Shown: positions 16,596-26,720 of the stretch, piece after piece | Numbering within the stretch: position 1 is the stretch's first letter | Layout of the letters: each line of letters opens with the position of its first letter | DNA from: Pantoea eucalypti | GTDB taxonomy: Bacteria; Pseudomonadota; Gammaproteobacteria; Enterobacterales; Enterobacteriaceae | Direction: 5' to 3' | Assembly (NCBI RefSeq): GCF_009646115.1 | Contig: NZ_CP045720.1 | Location: 3,224,001-3,288,000, forward strand | Length of the DNA: 64,000 nt | Notes under the pieces: model-generated | The model's input: the letters and a program-made list of their open reading frames with translations, nothing else | What the model was told of the DNA's origin: nothing | Database searches by the model: none | Position numbers and translations under genes: made by a program

Positions 16596-18101
16596 ATGCC
16601 AGGGGTAAACTGCCTTGAGATGCGTAATATCTCCATCGCTTTTGGCGGTTTTTCCGCGCTATCGTCGGTGGATTTCCGCAGTGAGGGCCATTCGGTGCAT
16701 GCGCTGACCGGCGCTAACGGCGCGGGCAAGTCTACGCTGATGGCGATCCTTTCCGGCGCGCACAGTCACTACAGCGGCGAGATCCTGCTGGATGGGGAGC
16801 CGGTTTCTATCCGCACCCCGCGTGACGCGAAACAGCTGGGTATCCATCTGGTTCAGCAGGAAGTGGATGTCGCCCTGGTACCGCAGCTCAGCGTGGCGGA
16901 AAACATTCTGCTGGATCGGCTGGCAGAGCCAGGCCACCGCTATCGCTGGGGCGAGATTCGCCGTCAGGCCCGGGCCTTACTGGCTCAGCTCGACGTGGCG
17001 CTGGACGTTAACCGGCTGGTGGAGCGCTGCACTCTGGCGGAAAAGCAGCAAATACTGCTGGCGCGGGCGCTGTCGCATCACTGCCGCTTCCTGATTCTCG
17101 ACGAACCCACTGCCCCGCTGGATCAGCACGAAAGCGAGCGGCTATTTGCCGTGGTGCGTCGTCTTAAAGCAAGCGGTATCGGCGTGGTGTTTATCTCTCA
17201 CCGTATCCATGAACTCAAAGCGATCTGCGACCAGCTGACGGTGCTGCGTGATGGCCGGTTAATCGAAACCGGCCCGATGGCGGCGCTGAGCGGCGAACAG
17301 ATCGTGGAGAAGATGCTGGGCCATCAGCTGACCGATATCTTTCCGGCCCGCCGCGAACAACAGGCACAGCCACTGCTGCTGGCGGTGGAAGGATTGCACG
17401 ATGAGCAGCTGCTGCAGGATATCTCGCTGCGGCTGCATAAAGGTGAAATTCTGGGGATTGCCGGACTGGCCGGTGCCGGCAAAACCGAGCTCTGCAAAGC
17501 GCTGTTTGGTGCCAGCAAAAGCCGCGTCAGTGGCGGTGAACTGCACGGTCAGCCGTGGCGGCCCCGTTCGCCGCACGACTCGGTCAGTCGTCGTATGGCG
17601 CTGGTGCCGGAAGAGCGTCGCAAAGAGGGGATCTTTATTGATGAATCCGTCGCAATGAACCTCAGCGTCAGCGCCGACGACAGCTTTTCGCACTGGAGCC
17701 TGTTTGGTCATCGCCAGGCGTGGCGCTGGGCAGAGCAGGTTATACGGCAGTTGCAGGTGCGCACCACCGGTCCGGCACAGACACTGCGACGTCTCTCCGG
17801 CGGCAACCAGCAAAAGGTGGCCATTGGCAAATGGCTGCGCAACAACGCGGATGTGCTGATCTTCGATGAGCCGACCAAAGGCGTGGACATTAAAGCCAAA
17901 ACCGAGCTGTTCACCCTGATCGATAACCTGGCGCGCGAAGGGAAAGGCATTATTTACGCGTCGGGTGAATTTTCTGAACTGGTCGGTTTATGCGACCGGA
18001 TTTGCGTGCTCTGGGATGGACGCATCGTGGCCGAGCTGGCTGCACGCGACGTCACTGAAGAGACGCTTTTGCTCTATTCCACCGGAGGAACCCCTGCGTG
18101 A
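16596..18101 (+). CDS. Sugar ABC importer, duplicated ATPase (RbsA-type)
   Basis: Counting from ATG 16596, which follows CAGGAG (upstream codons in the open frame have no ribosome site), 501 residues. Two ABC domains in tandem: first Walker A GANGAGKST with signature LAEKQQ and Walker B FLILDEP; second phosphate loop GLAGAGKTE with signature LSGGNQQKVAIGK and Walker B VLIFDEP. This is the RbsA/MglA/XylG layout. It energises the permease and binding protein that follow. The 3' end overlaps the permease start by 4 bp. Substrate is not known; the MetJ-like site suggests a methionine-cycle sugar (see findings). Confidence 0.92.
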   Translation: MPGVNCLEMRNISIAFGGFSALSSVDFRSEGHSVHALTGANGAGKSTLMAILSGAHSHYSGEILLDGEPVSIRTPRDAKQLGIHLVQQEVDVALVPQLSVAENILLDRLAEPGHRYRWGEIRRQARALLAQLDVALDVNRLVERCTLAEKQQILLARALSHHCRFLILDEPTAPLDQHESERLFAVVRRLKASGIGVVFISHRIHELKAICDQLTVLRDGRLIETGPMAALSGEQIVEKMLGHQLTDIFPARREQQAQPLLLAVEGLHDEQLLQDISLRLHKGEILGIAGLAGAGKTELCKALFGASKSRVSGGELHGQPWRPRSPHDSVSRRMALVPEERRKEGIFIDESVAMNLSVSADDSFSHWSLFGHRQAWRWAEQVIRQLQVRTTGPAQTLRRLSGGNQQKVAIGKWLRNNADVLIFDEPTKGVDIKAKTELFTLIDNLAREGKGIIYASGEFSELVGLCDRICVLWDGRIVAELAARDVTEETLLLYSTGGTPA

Positions 18102-19099
18102 GCAGCAAAGAAACCAGCCTGAACCTGACACCCTCGCCATGGCGTCACCAGTTGTTCGACTTTCTCTACAAATGGGGCATGTTGCTCACGGTGGTGATCC
18201 TGATTGCCGCCTTTGGCCTGGCCTCCGACAGCTTCCTTGAACCCAATAACATCATCAATATTCTGCGATCGATTGCCATTGTTACGGTGATTGCAATTGG
18301 CGTGTCGATATCACTGACCGTGGGCGGCTTTGATCTGTCGGTCGGCTCGACCGCCTCACTGGCGAATGCGTTAGTGATTTCACTGTTTGTCTGGTACGGC
18401 TTCGGCACCCCCACCGCGATCCTGATAACCCTGGCGCTTTGCACGCTGGTCGGTCTGTTTAACGCCTTCCTGATTGTGATCCTGCGTATCCCCGACATGC
18501 TGGCGACGCTGGCAACGCTGTTTGTGATTCAGGGTGTGGCGATGACCTACAGCTTTGGCGGATCCATCACTGAAAACATGGTGCTGCCGAGCGGTGATAT
18601 GGCGGAAGGCACTATTCCGGCGACATTTGGCCTGCTCGGCCAGGTGCCAACCATTGTCATCATCATGCTGGTGGTGACCGTCGCCGCGCAGCTGGCGCTG
18701 TCTCTGACCAAACATGGTCGCCGGATGTACGCGCTGGGTGGCAATCCAGAGGCAGCGCGCCTCTCCGGCATCCGCACTACACGCTATCGGGTGCTGGCTT
18801 ATGTAATCGCCTCACTGCTGGCCGGCCTGGGCGGCATCCTGCTCGCCTCGCGTATCGGTTCATCGCAGGTTAACGCCGGAAGCGGCTACCTGATGGACGC
18901 CGTCGCGGCGGCATGGATCGGCTTCTCGCTGGCCGGCTCCGGCAAGCCCAATGCGCTGGGCACGCTGGTCGGCGCGGTGATTCTGGGCGTGCTGCAGAAC
19001 GGTCTGGTGATGCTCTCTGTTCCCTACTACGCGATGGACATTATTAAAGGGCTGGTGCTGGCTTTAGCACTGGCGATCACCTATATCCAGCGCCGCTGA
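18098..19099 (+). CDS. Sugar ABC importer, membrane permease (RbsC-type)
   Basis: 333 residues from GTG 18098, with about ten hydrophobic segments. The GGFDLSVGSTASLANALV and GGNPEAARLSGIRTTRYRV blocks are typical of BPD_transp_2 family sugar permeases; the latter contacts the ATPase. Inner membrane. Middle gene of a three-gene operon, overlapping the ATPase stop (GTGA). Confidence 0.92.
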   Translation: MSSKETSLNLTPSPWRHQLFDFLYKWGMLLTVVILIAAFGLASDSFLEPNNIINILRSIAIVTVIAIGVSISLTVGGFDLSVGSTASLANALVISLFVWYGFGTPTAILITLALCTLVGLFNAFLIVILRIPDMLATLATLFVIQGVAMTYSFGGSITENMVLPSGDMAEGTIPATFGLLGQVPTIVIIMLVVTVAAQLALSLTKHGRRMYALGGNPEAARLSGIRTTRYRVLAYVIASLLAGLGGILLASRIGSSQVNAGSGYLMDAVAAAWIGFSLAGSGKPNALGTLVGAVILGVLQNGLVMLSVPYYAMDIIKGLVLALALAITYIQRR

Positions 19100-19124
19100 G
19101 GCGCGTTTACCGGAGTTGATAACA

Positions 19125-20192
19125 ATGCAAAAAATAACACTCTCGCTGCTGGCCCTGAGCCTGCTGAACGCCAGCGCTGCCTTCGCGGAGACCGTCACGC
19201 CGGTGCCTGCGGCTATCGCCAGCCATGATGGCCCGATCCGTATTGCGGTGATCCGCAACCTTGGCTCTGATGACAACACCACCCAGTTTGTGGCCGGTGC
19301 CATTCAGCAGGGTCGCCAGCTGGGCTTTAAAGTCAGCACCTTCCTGAGCAACGGCGACGATGCGCGCTTCCAGGATTTCGTGAATCAGGCGATCAGCCAG
19401 AAATATGACGGCATCGTGCTGTCGCACGGTAAAGCGCCCTACGCCAGCGGCCTGGTGAAGCGCATTGCCGACGCGGGCATCAAGCTGTCAGTATTTGATA
19501 CGCCGGTAGATAGTCCGATTCCGGGCGTCACCGTCACCGCGCAGGATGACGCTTCACTGGCGCAGCTGTCGCTGGGTCAGCTTATCCATGATTTCAACGG
19601 CAAGGCGAATATCGTCAAGCTGTGGGTTGCCGGTTTCCCGCCGATGGAACGCCGCCAGGTGGTGTATGAAAAGCTGCTGAAAGAAAATCCGGGCATTCAT
19701 CAGCTGGAGTCGATTGGCGCAGTTTCAACGGACGTACAGGGCGACACCGCCAACAAAATTGGTGCGATTCTGGCGAAATACCCGAAAGGCAAAATCGACG
19801 CAATCTGGGGTGCCTGGGATGCCTTCAGCCAGGGCGCTTACAAAGCGCTGCAGGAGAATGGCCGGACCGAGATCAAGCTCTACAGTATTGATGTCTCGAA
19901 TCAGGATTTGCAGCTGATGCGTGAGAAGAACAGCCCGTGGATGCAGACGGTGGCGGTCGACCCTAAAACCATTGGCGCGGTGAATATGCGGCTGGTGGCG
20001 AAGAAGATTGCCGGTGAAGAGACGCCTGCGACTTACCAGTTTAAAGCGGCATCGATCTCTCAGCAGCAGCTCGGCAGCCAGCCTGGTGCGGTGAACGTCG
20101 CGTCGCTGAACAAGATCATTCCGGGCTGGGGCAGCAATGAGGATTTCGTCGCGCCGTGGTTTGCTACCCTGGCGGCGAAATATAAGAAATAA
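19125..20192 (+). CDS. Sugar ABC importer, periplasmic binding protein (ribose-type)
   Basis: 355 residues from ATG 19125, nine bp after CGGAG; an in-frame TTG 9 bp earlier is less likely. A signal peptide ends ASAAFA, with cleavage before ETV. The body is a Peripla_BP_4-like fold (IRIAVIRNLGSDDNTTQFVAGA, DGIVLSHGK, AIWGAWDAFSQGAYKAL). It delivers the ligand to the permease. Residues that would name the sugar cannot be read off. Followed by a hairpin at 20199-20226 shared with dinB. Confidence 0.9.
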   Translation: MQKITLSLLALSLLNASAAFAETVTPVPAAIASHDGPIRIAVIRNLGSDDNTTQFVAGAIQQGRQLGFKVSTFLSNGDDARFQDFVNQAISQKYDGIVLSHGKAPYASGLVKRIADAGIKLSVFDTPVDSPIPGVTVTAQDDASLAQLSLGQLIHDFNGKANIVKLWVAGFPPMERRQVVYEKLLKENPGIHQLESIGAVSTDVQGDTANKIGAILAKYPKGKIDAIWGAWDAFSQGAYKALQENGRTEIKLYSIDVSNQDLQLMREKNSPWMQTVAVDPKTIGAVNMRLVAKKIAGEETPATYQFKAASISQQQLGSQPGAVNVASLNKIIPGWGSNEDFVAPWFATLAAKYKK

Positions 20193-20198
20193 TCCGGC

Positions 20199-20226
20199 GT
20201 CAGCCTTGCCGAACGGTGAGGCTGAC
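20199..20226. terminator. Hairpin between the ABC operon and dinB (convergent)
   Basis: GTCAGCCT (20199-20206) pairs with AGGCTGAC (20219-20226). No strong T tract on either side. Confidence 0.5.
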
Positions 20227-20228
20227 CG

Positions 20229-21284
20229 TTACAGACCCAGCAGAAGTTGACGCTCAAGCTGGGGATCGACCATGGTGACATGCAGTCCCACCAGCCGCAC
20301 GCCGCGCCCGGCACGACGCTCATCCCAGGTTTTCCGGGCGATGGCAATCATGTCCTCTTTATTCAGTACCGGCCAGATATGCTCCTGGGTCGTCTGCTGA
20401 AAATCACTGAACTTGAGTTTAACGCCCTGACGCGCCACCTGCCTGTCGGGTCGGATCTGCGTCAGCCGGCGATCCAGCTCGGCATAGAGAAAATCGATAA
20501 TCTCCAGGCAGGCATCCCAGTCGCTGATATCTTCCGCCAGCGTGCGTTCCACCCCCAGCGATTTACGCTCGCGCTCCACAATGACGCTGCGGTCATCAAT
20601 GCCATTGCTGCGCTCCCACAGCACCCGGCCAAACTTACCAAAGCGCTTTAACAGTAGCGCCAGATCGGCCTTCTGCACGTCACCGCAGGTCACCAGCCCC
20701 ATCTCCTCCAGCTTTTTGGCCGAGACTTTGCCAACACCGGGGATCTTCGCCAGCGGCAGCGTCAGCAAAAAACCGGCCATCTCCGGCGGCGTAATCACGA
20801 ACTGCCCATCGGGCTTATTCAGGTCAGAGGCAATCTTTGCCAGAAACTTAATCGGCGCGATGCCCGCTGAAGCGGTCAGCCCGGTTTCACGGTAGATGGT
20901 GGCGCGGATCGCCTGCGCCATCAGTGTGGCAGAGCCGTGACAGTGCGGGCTGTCGGTGACATCCAGATAGGCTTCATCAAGGGAGAGCGGTTCAATCAGC
21001 GGGGTGTAGCGGGTAAAGATGTCGCGAATTTGTGCGGAGGCTTCTTTGTAGGCATCGAAACGTCCTGGCAACAAACGGAGATGCGGGCATAGCTTGAGGG
21101 CCATGCCAGTTGGCATCGCGCTGCGCACGCCATATTTGCGGGCCGGATAGTTGGCGGTGCTGATGACGCCACGACGTTCACGGCTGCCACCAATCGCGAT
21201 CGGGATGTCGCGCAGCTGGGGATTATCACGCATCTCCACCGCGGCATAGAAGCAGTCCATATCGACATGAATGATTTTACGCAT
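20229..21284 (-). CDS. dinB: DNA polymerase IV (Y-family translesion polymerase)
   Basis: 351 residues, from [17 protein letters not shown] (ATG 21284); upstream codons are not part of the family. Catalytic acidic residues Asp8 and Asp103-Glu104 ([10 protein letters not shown]) are intact, and the C-terminal little-finger region is present, ending without an obvious beta-clamp change. Error-prone bypass of lesions. A LexA box directly upstream matches that of E. coli dinB, so it is SOS-induced. Confidence 0.96.
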   Translation of the reverse strand: MRKIIHVDMDCFYAAVEMRDNPQLRDIPIAIGGSRERRGVISTANYPARKYGVRSAMPTGMALKLCPHLRLLPGRFDAYKEASAQIRDIFTRYTPLIEPLSLDEAYLDVTDSPHCHGSATLMAQAIRATIYRETGLTASAGIAPIKFLAKIASDLNKPDGQFVITPPEMAGFLLTLPLAKIPGVGKVSAKKLEEMGLVTCGDVQKADLALLLKRFGKFGRVLWERSNGIDDRSVIVERERKSLGVERTLAEDISDWDACLEIIDFLYAELDRRLTQIRPDRQVARQGVKLKFSDFQQTTQEHIWPVLNKEDMIAIARKTWDERRAGRGVRLVGLHVTMVDPQLERQLLLGL

Positions 21285-21297
21285 ACCCCCTCCGGCA

Positions 21298-21313
21298 CTG
21301 GATAAGTATACAG
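21298..21313 (-). promoter_or_regulatory. LexA (SOS) box of dinB
   Basis: On the minus strand CTGTATACTTATCCAG, fitting CTGT-N8-ACAG/CCAG and nearly identical to the E. coli dinB box, 14 bp before the start codon. Confidence 0.85.
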
Positions 21314-21528
21314 TTGGCAGGGGTAACTGCAATATTTGTCGCGCCCACAATTAAAGTTTACAAATTTGTGGCCGAATATCCTTCAGTAAATCGCGAATCT
21401 GGCTGCCAGCGTCTTGCTAAAAAAACAGACAATGTTTAATGTTGCGCTGCGATAGCGGACAGTTCCGATAATGCAAACAGAGACGCACAATTTGCGTCAT
21501 GTTCTATTCACCTCAAGGTATACACAGC

Positions 21529-22275
21529 ATGGGCAAAATCGCACTCCTGTTTGCGATGATTTTACTGCCAGCCCTCAGCATGGCAATGACACCCGAACCC
21601 GTCCAGACAGCGGCACCGGTCAGCAAAGAATTAAAGAAACAGTTACTGGGTACCCCGGTCTATATCCAGATCTTCAAGGAAGAACGCACCCTCGAACTCT
21701 ACGGCAAAATCGGTAATGAATACCGCCTGCTGGATACCTACCGCATCTGTAACTTTTCTGGCGGCCTCGGCCCGAAACGCCGTGAAGGCGATTTCAAAAG
21801 CCCGGAAGGTTTTTACAACGTGAAGCTGAATCAGCTGAAGCCGGATAGCCGTTTTTATCGCGCGATCAACATTGGCTTCCCGAATCAGTTCGATCGTAAT
21901 CAGGGCTACAGCGGCAACTACCTGATGATTCATGGCGACTGTAAGTCAATTGGCTGCTATGCCATGACGAACGCCTATATGGATGAGATTTTTACTTATG
22001 TGAACGCGGCGCTGCGTAATGGCCAGCAGGATGTCAGCATCAGCATCTATCCGTTCCGCATGACTGACAGCAACATGCAGCGTCACCGCTACTCCAGCGA
22101 TGCCAGTTTCTGGCAGCAGCTCCAGCCCGGATACGCTTATTTTGCTAAATATCACCAGCCGCCGACGGTCAACGTCGCCAGCGGTAAATATGTGATGAAC
22201 AGCAGCCCGGCACCGGTTTTAGCCAGTCCCGAAGCGGCCTCCCGTTCATTCCTGGCGCTCTCCAAGGCAGAATAA
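21529..22275 (+). CDS. yafK: YkuD-domain murein protein amidase DpaA (YafK/LdtF)
   Basis: 248 residues from [14 protein letters not shown]; a secretion signal ends about SMAM. The YkuD catalytic block [14 protein letters not shown] has His135 and nucleophile Cys143. In E. coli this protein detaches Braun lipoprotein from peptidoglycan rather than making 3-3 crosslinks. Periplasmic. Start chosen to match E. coli YafK; an in-frame ATG 30 bp upstream lacks support. The 3' end overlaps yafJ (convergent) by 30 bp. Confidence 0.93.
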   Translation: MGKIALLFAMILLPALSMAMTPEPVQTAAPVSKELKKQLLGTPVYIQIFKEERTLELYGKIGNEYRLLDTYRICNFSGGLGPKRREGDFKSPEGFYNVKLNQLKPDSRFYRAINIGFPNQFDRNQGYSGNYLMIHGDCKSIGCYAMTNAYMDEIFTYVNAALRNGQQDVSISIYPFRMTDSNMQRHRYSSDASFWQQLQPGYAYFAKYHQPPTVNVASGKYVMNSSPAPVLASPEAASRSFLALSKAE

Positions 22276-23013
22276 CGCCCATTCACCTGGCGCAATCCGC
22301 TGCCAGGTTTCATTGGCCGTCAGTGGCTGCGTAGCAATCACCGTCACCACGTCATGCGGCGTGGTGTGCTGCTGAAAATCAACCTCCACATCCTGATCCA
22401 GTAACTGCGCCCGGCCAAAGGGTGCACGACGGGTGATCCAGAAGAGGTTGGTGGAGCAAAAGGCCATCAGATATCGCCCGTCTGACAGCAGCATGTTAAA
22501 CACGCCCTTCTGCCGCAGCGTGCCAGCCAGCTCCCCGATAAAACGAAACACCGCAGGCCAGTTGCCCGGCGTGCGTGGATAGCGCGTCGCCAGCTGATGC
22601 AGGATCCAGCAAAACGCCTTCTCGCTGTCCGTTTCGCCTACCGGCCGGAATGTGCCGGTCTCCAGTTGCCGATACCCCTTGAGCTGTCCGTTGTGCGCAT
22701 AGGTCCAGTGACGGCCCCACAGCTCACGGGTAAACGGATGGGTGTTTTCCAGCGACACCTGACCACGATTCGCCTGGCGGATATGCGCCACCACCGAATG
22801 TGATTTTATCGGGTATTCCTGCACCAGACGCGCAATCGGTGAGTTAAAGCTCGGCAGCGGATCTTTAAACGTACGGCAACCTTTATCTTCGTAAAAGGTA
22901 ATGCCCCAGCCATCTTTGTGAGGCCCGGTCCCACCGCCACGCTGAACCAGTCCGGTAAAGCTGAAACAGATATCCGTGGGAACATTGGCGCTCATCCCGA
23001 GCAATTCGCACAT
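22246..23013 (-). CDS. yafJ: Class II glutamine amidotransferase-like protein YafJ
   Basis: 255 residues. After removal of Met the N-terminal Cys2 (MCELLGM) is the Ntn nucleophile expected in GATase type 2 domains; HIRQANRG and [21 protein letters not shown] are the other conserved glutaminase blocks. No synthase domain is attached, so the acceptor reaction is unknown. Same strand as gmhA. RBS GAGGCGG precedes. Confidence 0.92.
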   Translation of the reverse strand: MCELLGMSANVPTDICFSFTGLVQRGGGTGPHKDGWGITFYEDKGCRTFKDPLPSFNSPIARLVQEYPIKSHSVVAHIRQANRGQVSLENTHPFTRELWGRHWTYAHNGQLKGYRQLETGTFRPVGETDSEKAFCWILHQLATRYPRTPGNWPAVFRFIGELAGTLRQKGVFNMLLSDGRYLMAFCSTNLFWITRRAPFGRAQLLDQDVEVDFQQHTTPHDVVTVIATQPLTANETWQRIAPGEWALFCLGERQE

Positions 23014-23034
23014 AGCTACCGCCTCTGATTAAGT

Positions 23035-23055
23035 GGCCTCCTTCTGTGGGAGGCC
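23035..23055. terminator. Hairpin between gmhA and yafJ
   Basis: GGCCTCC and GGGAGGCC pair around a short loop between the gmhA stop and yafJ start. It may attenuate or end gmhA transcription on the minus strand. Confidence 0.45.
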
Positions 23056-23062
23056 AGCGCTG

Positions 23063-23641
23063 TTACTTCACCATCTCTTTTTCGATCAGCAGCATCAGGA
23101 TGTGGATCACTTTAATGTGGATCTCCTGAATGCGATCGGCATAACCAAAGTGCGGCACCCGGATTTCAATGTCGGCACTGCCTGCCATCTTACCGCCATC
23201 TTTACCGGTCAGGGTGATCACTTTCATTCCCTGCGCACGGGCAGCTTCAATCGCTTTAATGATATTGGCAGAGTTACCGGAGGTTGAGAGGCCCAGCAGC
23301 ACATCGCCCGGACGCCCTACTGCTTCTATGTAGCGCGAAAAGACATAGTCATAACCAAAATCATTACTGACGCAGGAGAGGTGGCTGACATCAGAGATGG
23401 CAATCGCCGGATAGCCAGGACGATTTTCACGGTAGCGACCGGTCAGCTCTTCGGCGAAGTGCATCGCATCGCAATGTGAACCGCCGTTACCGCACGAAAG
23501 CACCTTTCCGCCAGCCTTAAAGCTGTCAGCCAGCAGTACCGCAGCACGCTGGATCGCATGGATATTGGCATCGTCGCTGAGGAATTTATTCAGCGTATCA
23601 GCAGCTTCATTGAGCTCAGAGCGGATGATGTCCTGGTACAT
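23063..23641 (-). CDS. gmhA: Sedoheptulose-7-phosphate isomerase
   Basis: 192 residues, exactly the E. coli length. SIS fold with the metal/acid-base residues His61 and Glu65 in [10 protein letters not shown] and the C-terminal pair in [12 protein letters not shown]. Converts sedoheptulose 7-phosphate to D-glycero-D-manno-heptose 7-phosphate, the first step of LPS inner-core heptose synthesis. GmhB, two steps later, is at 60195-60755. Divergent from fadE. Confidence 0.96.
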   Translation of the reverse strand: MYQDIIRSELNEAADTLNKFLSDDANIHAIQRAAVLLADSFKAGGKVLSCGNGGSHCDAMHFAEELTGRYRENRPGYPAIAISDVSHLSCVSNDFGYDYVFSRYIEAVGRPGDVLLGLSTSGNSANIIKAIEAARAQGMKVITLTGKDGGKMAGSADIEIRVPHFGYADRIQEIHIKVIHILMLLIEKEMVK

Positions 23642-23857
23642 AGGGATGTCCTTTTTTAGGAGAGGTTAATCGCAGCAAGTTTAACGGAATGGCCGGTCAG
23701 CGCAAAGCGTCATGCCACGTCGGTCCGGACTCTAACGCGGAATATTGTTGCCGAAGGTGCTGCAAAAATGGGCTAAAACAGGTTTTTGTGAGGCAGGTTG
23801 TAATTGCGATGTAAACAAATTGATAAATGCTCTCAACTGCTCTAAACCTCTCTGCAT

Positions 23858-23874
23858 AACAGGTCAGACCTCTT
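23858..23874 (+). promoter_or_regulatory. FadR operator upstream of fadE
   Basis: AACAGGTCAGACCTCTT resembles the E. coli fadE operator and the FadR consensus (TGGTCNGACC core), 21 bp before the start codon. Predicts repression in the absence of long-chain acyl-CoA. Confidence 0.75.
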
Positions 23875-23894
23875 ACTACTTGGAGCGGTTCATT

Positions 23895-26345
23895 ATGATG
23901 GTTGTTTCGATACTTGCCACGGTGGCGCTGATTGGCGCCCTGTTCTACCACCGCCTGTCGTTACGGCTCAGCAGCGCCATTCTGTTGCTGTGGACTGCGG
24001 CGATGGCTGTTGCGCATCTCTGGACGCCATGGCTGCTGCTGCCACTGGCGATCATTCTGCTGCCGTTTAACCTGCCGTCGCTGCGCCGCAGCCTCTTTTC
24101 AACGCCGATCTTTCAGCGCTTCCAGAAAGTAATGCCGCCGATGTCGCGCACCGAGAAAGAGGCCATCGATGCGGGTACCACCTGGTGGGAAGGCGATCTG
24201 TTCCAGGGCAAACCGGACTGGCAGAAGCTGCACAACTATCCTCAGCCACGCCTGACTGCCGAGGAGCAGGCCTTTCTTGATGGCCCGGTCGAAGAAGCGT
24301 GCCGCATGGCCAACGATTTCCAGATCACCCATGAGCTGGCCGATATGCCGCCGGAACTCTGGGCATATCTGAAAGAGCATCGTTTCTTCGCGATGATCAT
24401 TAAAAAAGAGTATGGCGGCCTCGATTTCTCTGCCTATGCACAAGCCTGTGTGCTGCAAAAGCTGTCGGGCGTCTCCGGGATTCTGGCGATTACTGTGGGT
24501 GTGCCTAACTCACTGGGTCCGGGCGAACTGCTGCAGCACTACGGCACCGAAGAGCAGAAAAATCATTACCTGCCCCGGCTGGCACGCGGCGATGAGATCC
24601 CCTGCTTTGCGCTGACCAGCCCGGAAGCAGGTTCAGATGCCGGCGCGATCCCCGATACTGGCGTCGTCTGCATGGGCGAATGGAAAGGTCAGCAGGTGCT
24701 GGGTATGCGCCTGACCTGGAACAAGCGCTACATTACACTGGCACCGATCGCCACCGTGCTGGGCCTGGCGTTTAAACTTTCCGACCCGGATCATCTGCTC
24801 AGCGACAATGAGAATCCTGGTATTACCTGTGCGCTGATTCCGACCAACACGCCCGGTGTGGAAATTGGCCATCGCCACTTCCCGCTTAACGTGCCTTTCC
24901 AGAACGGGCCGACACGCGGCAACGATATCTTTGTGCCGATTGACTATATTATCGGCGGTCCGGAAATGGCCGGCCAGGGCTGGCGGATGCTGGTGGAATG
25001 TCTGTCAGTGGGTCGCGGCATTACGCTGCCATCGAACTCAACCGGCAGCCTGAAAAGTGTGGCGCTGGCAACAGGTGCTTATGCCCATATCCGCCGCCAG
25101 TTCCGCGTCTCAATCGGTAAGATGGAAGGGATTGAAGAGCCGCTGGCGCGCATTGCGGGTAATGCTTATGTGATGGATGCGGCCGCTACGCTGATCACAG
25201 CCGGCATTATGCAGGGTGAAAAACCGGCGGTGCTGTCGGCGATTGTGAAATATCACTGCACCCATCGCGGTCAGCGCGCCATTATCGACGCTATGGATAT
25301 TGCCGGCGGTAAAGGCATTATGCTCGGGAACAGTAACTTCCTGGCCCGTGCCTATCAGGGTGCGCCGATCGCTATCACCGTGGAAGGCGCGAACATTCTG
25401 ACGCGCAGCATGATTATCTTTGGTCAGGGCGCGATTCGCTGCCATCCTTATGTACTGCAGGAGATGGCGGCGGCAGCCAGCAACGATGTGAATGCGTTTG
25501 ATCAGGCGCTGTTCAGCCATATCGGTCATGTGGGCAGCAGCACGATGCGCAGCCTGTGGCTGGGCTTAACTGCCGGACGCACCAGCGCCAGCCCGACCCG
25601 CGATGGCACCCGCCGTTATTACCAGCACCTGAACCGCATCAGTGCCAACCTGGCGTTGCTCTCTGATGTGTCGATGGCGGTGCTGGGTGGCAGCCTGAAA
25701 CGTCGCGAGCGTATCTCGGCGCGTCTGGGCGATGTGTTGAGTCAGCTCTATCTGGCCTCCGCAACCCTGAAACGCTATGACGATGAAGGTCGCAACGAAG
25801 CCGATCTGCCGCTGGTTCACTGGGGCGTACAGGATGCACTGCATCAGGCAGAAGTGGCTATTGACGATCTGCTGCGTAACTTCCCGAACCGTCTGGTGGC
25901 GGGCGCCTTGCGGATGACGATTTTCGCTGGCGGTCATCACTGCCCTGCTCCGTCTGACCGTCTGGATCATCAGCTGGCAAAAATGCTGCAGCAGCCGTCA
26001 GCCACCCGCAGCCGACTGGGCCGTGGCATGTACCTGACGCCGAGTAAACATAACCCTGCCGGTCAGCTGGAACAGGCGCTGCAGGATGTGATGGCGGCAG
26101 AAGTGATTCATGACAGGCTGTGCAAACAGACGAAGCAGCACCTCTCCTTTACCCGTCTGGACGCGCTGGCGAAGCGTGCGCTGGATCAGGGCTGGATTGA
26201 TGCCAAAGAGGCGGAAGTGTTGCAGCGTGCCGAAGTCAGCCGTCTGCGTTCGATTAACGTCGATGAGTTTGAGCCGGAGGCACTGGCAGTCCCGGTGCCC
26301 GAGAAAGCCCCTCAGCCTGCATCACGCGCGAGTGAGGCGGCATAG
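23895..26345 (+). CDS. fadE: Acyl-CoA dehydrogenase
   Basis: 816 residues from [14 protein letters not shown], the E. coli FadE start; the open frame upstream is not conserved and crosses the FadR site. Two N-terminal membrane segments (about 1-25 and 30-55) anchor it, followed by a large flavoprotein with [14 protein letters not shown] and [12 protein letters not shown] blocks. Catalyses the first step of beta-oxidation, acyl-CoA to trans-2-enoyl-CoA, passing electrons to ETF/quinone. The C-terminus is long, as in FadE and unlike short mammalian ACADs. Followed by gene-free repeats. Confidence 0.97.
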   Translation: MMVVSILATVALIGALFYHRLSLRLSSAILLLWTAAMAVAHLWTPWLLLPLAIILLPFNLPSLRRSLFSTPIFQRFQKVMPPMSRTEKEAIDAGTTWWEGDLFQGKPDWQKLHNYPQPRLTAEEQAFLDGPVEEACRMANDFQITHELADMPPELWAYLKEHRFFAMIIKKEYGGLDFSAYAQACVLQKLSGVSGILAITVGVPNSLGPGELLQHYGTEEQKNHYLPRLARGDEIPCFALTSPEAGSDAGAIPDTGVVCMGEWKGQQVLGMRLTWNKRYITLAPIATVLGLAFKLSDPDHLLSDNENPGITCALIPTNTPGVEIGHRHFPLNVPFQNGPTRGNDIFVPIDYIIGGPEMAGQGWRMLVECLSVGRGITLPSNSTGSLKSVALATGAYAHIRRQFRVSIGKMEGIEEPLARIAGNAYVMDAAATLITAGIMQGEKPAVLSAIVKYHCTHRGQRAIIDAMDIAGGKGIMLGNSNFLARAYQGAPIAITVEGANILTRSMIIFGQGAIRCHPYVLQEMAAAASNDVNAFDQALFSHIGHVGSSTMRSLWLGLTAGRTSASPTRDGTRRYYQHLNRISANLALLSDVSMAVLGGSLKRRERISARLGDVLSQLYLASATLKRYDDEGRNEADLPLVHWGVQDALHQAEVAIDDLLRNFPNRLVAGALRMTIFAGGHHCPAPSDRLDHQLAKMLQQPSATRSRLGRGMYLTPSKHNPAGQLEQALQDVMAAEVIHDRLCKQTKQHLSFTRLDALAKRALDQGWIDAKEAEVLQRAEVSRLRSINVDEFEPEALAVPVPEKAPQPASRASEAA

Positions 26346-26366
26346 GGTTAGCGTTGCATCGGCTCA

Positions 26367-26467
26367 GGGAGCATACGCCTTCCGTAAAGACGCAAAAACG
26401 CCATCCATTGCATGCTCAGCGCGGGCCATCCATGGCCCGCGATGCTTTATTCCAGGCGTATGGTCCC
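26367..26467. repeat. Palindromic intergenic element C
   Basis: About 101 bp bounded by GGGAGCATACGCCT (26367-26380) and AGGCGTATGGTCCC (26454-26467), 13 of 14 paired, enclosing a perfect hairpin CGCGGGCCAT-CC-ATGGCCCGCG. Built like elements A and B but with different arms. No ORF. Confidence 0.65.
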
Positions 26468-26554
26468 ATCGCTTGAAGTTCAGCGCTCTTCATCAGTAGG
26501 GCGGCACTATGCCAAATCAGGGGAAATCTGGCCGCAATAATTAAGCCCAAAGCG

Positions 26555-26657
26555 CAGGGAACAGGGTCAGAAGAGGAAAGCGTCCCGCGTCAGGACGACG
26601 CGGGCCGAGCGAGCCAGGGATGGCTTTAGCGACTTTCCGATCTGTCCCTGTTACCGG
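26555..26657. repeat. Palindromic intergenic element, copy B
   Basis: Second copy of the element at 10144-10249, same orientation. Core GAGGAAAGCGTCCCGCG and GGGCCGAGCG is shared; arms CAGGGAACAGGGTCAGA (26555-26571) and TCTGTCCCTGTT (26641-26652). Differences include paired changes that keep the stems. The rest of 26346-26720 has no gene. Confidence 0.8.
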
Positions 26658-26720
26658 CGCGGGCACACTCTTATAGCCAGCTTTTGATTTACCTGAAAGC
26701 CGACATCATGTCGGCTTTTT

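Noticed and set aside
22246..22275. 30-bp overlap of yafK and yafJ as a fusion or error
   Set aside because: Both proteins end at conserved lengths and the genes converge; a simple tail overlap.
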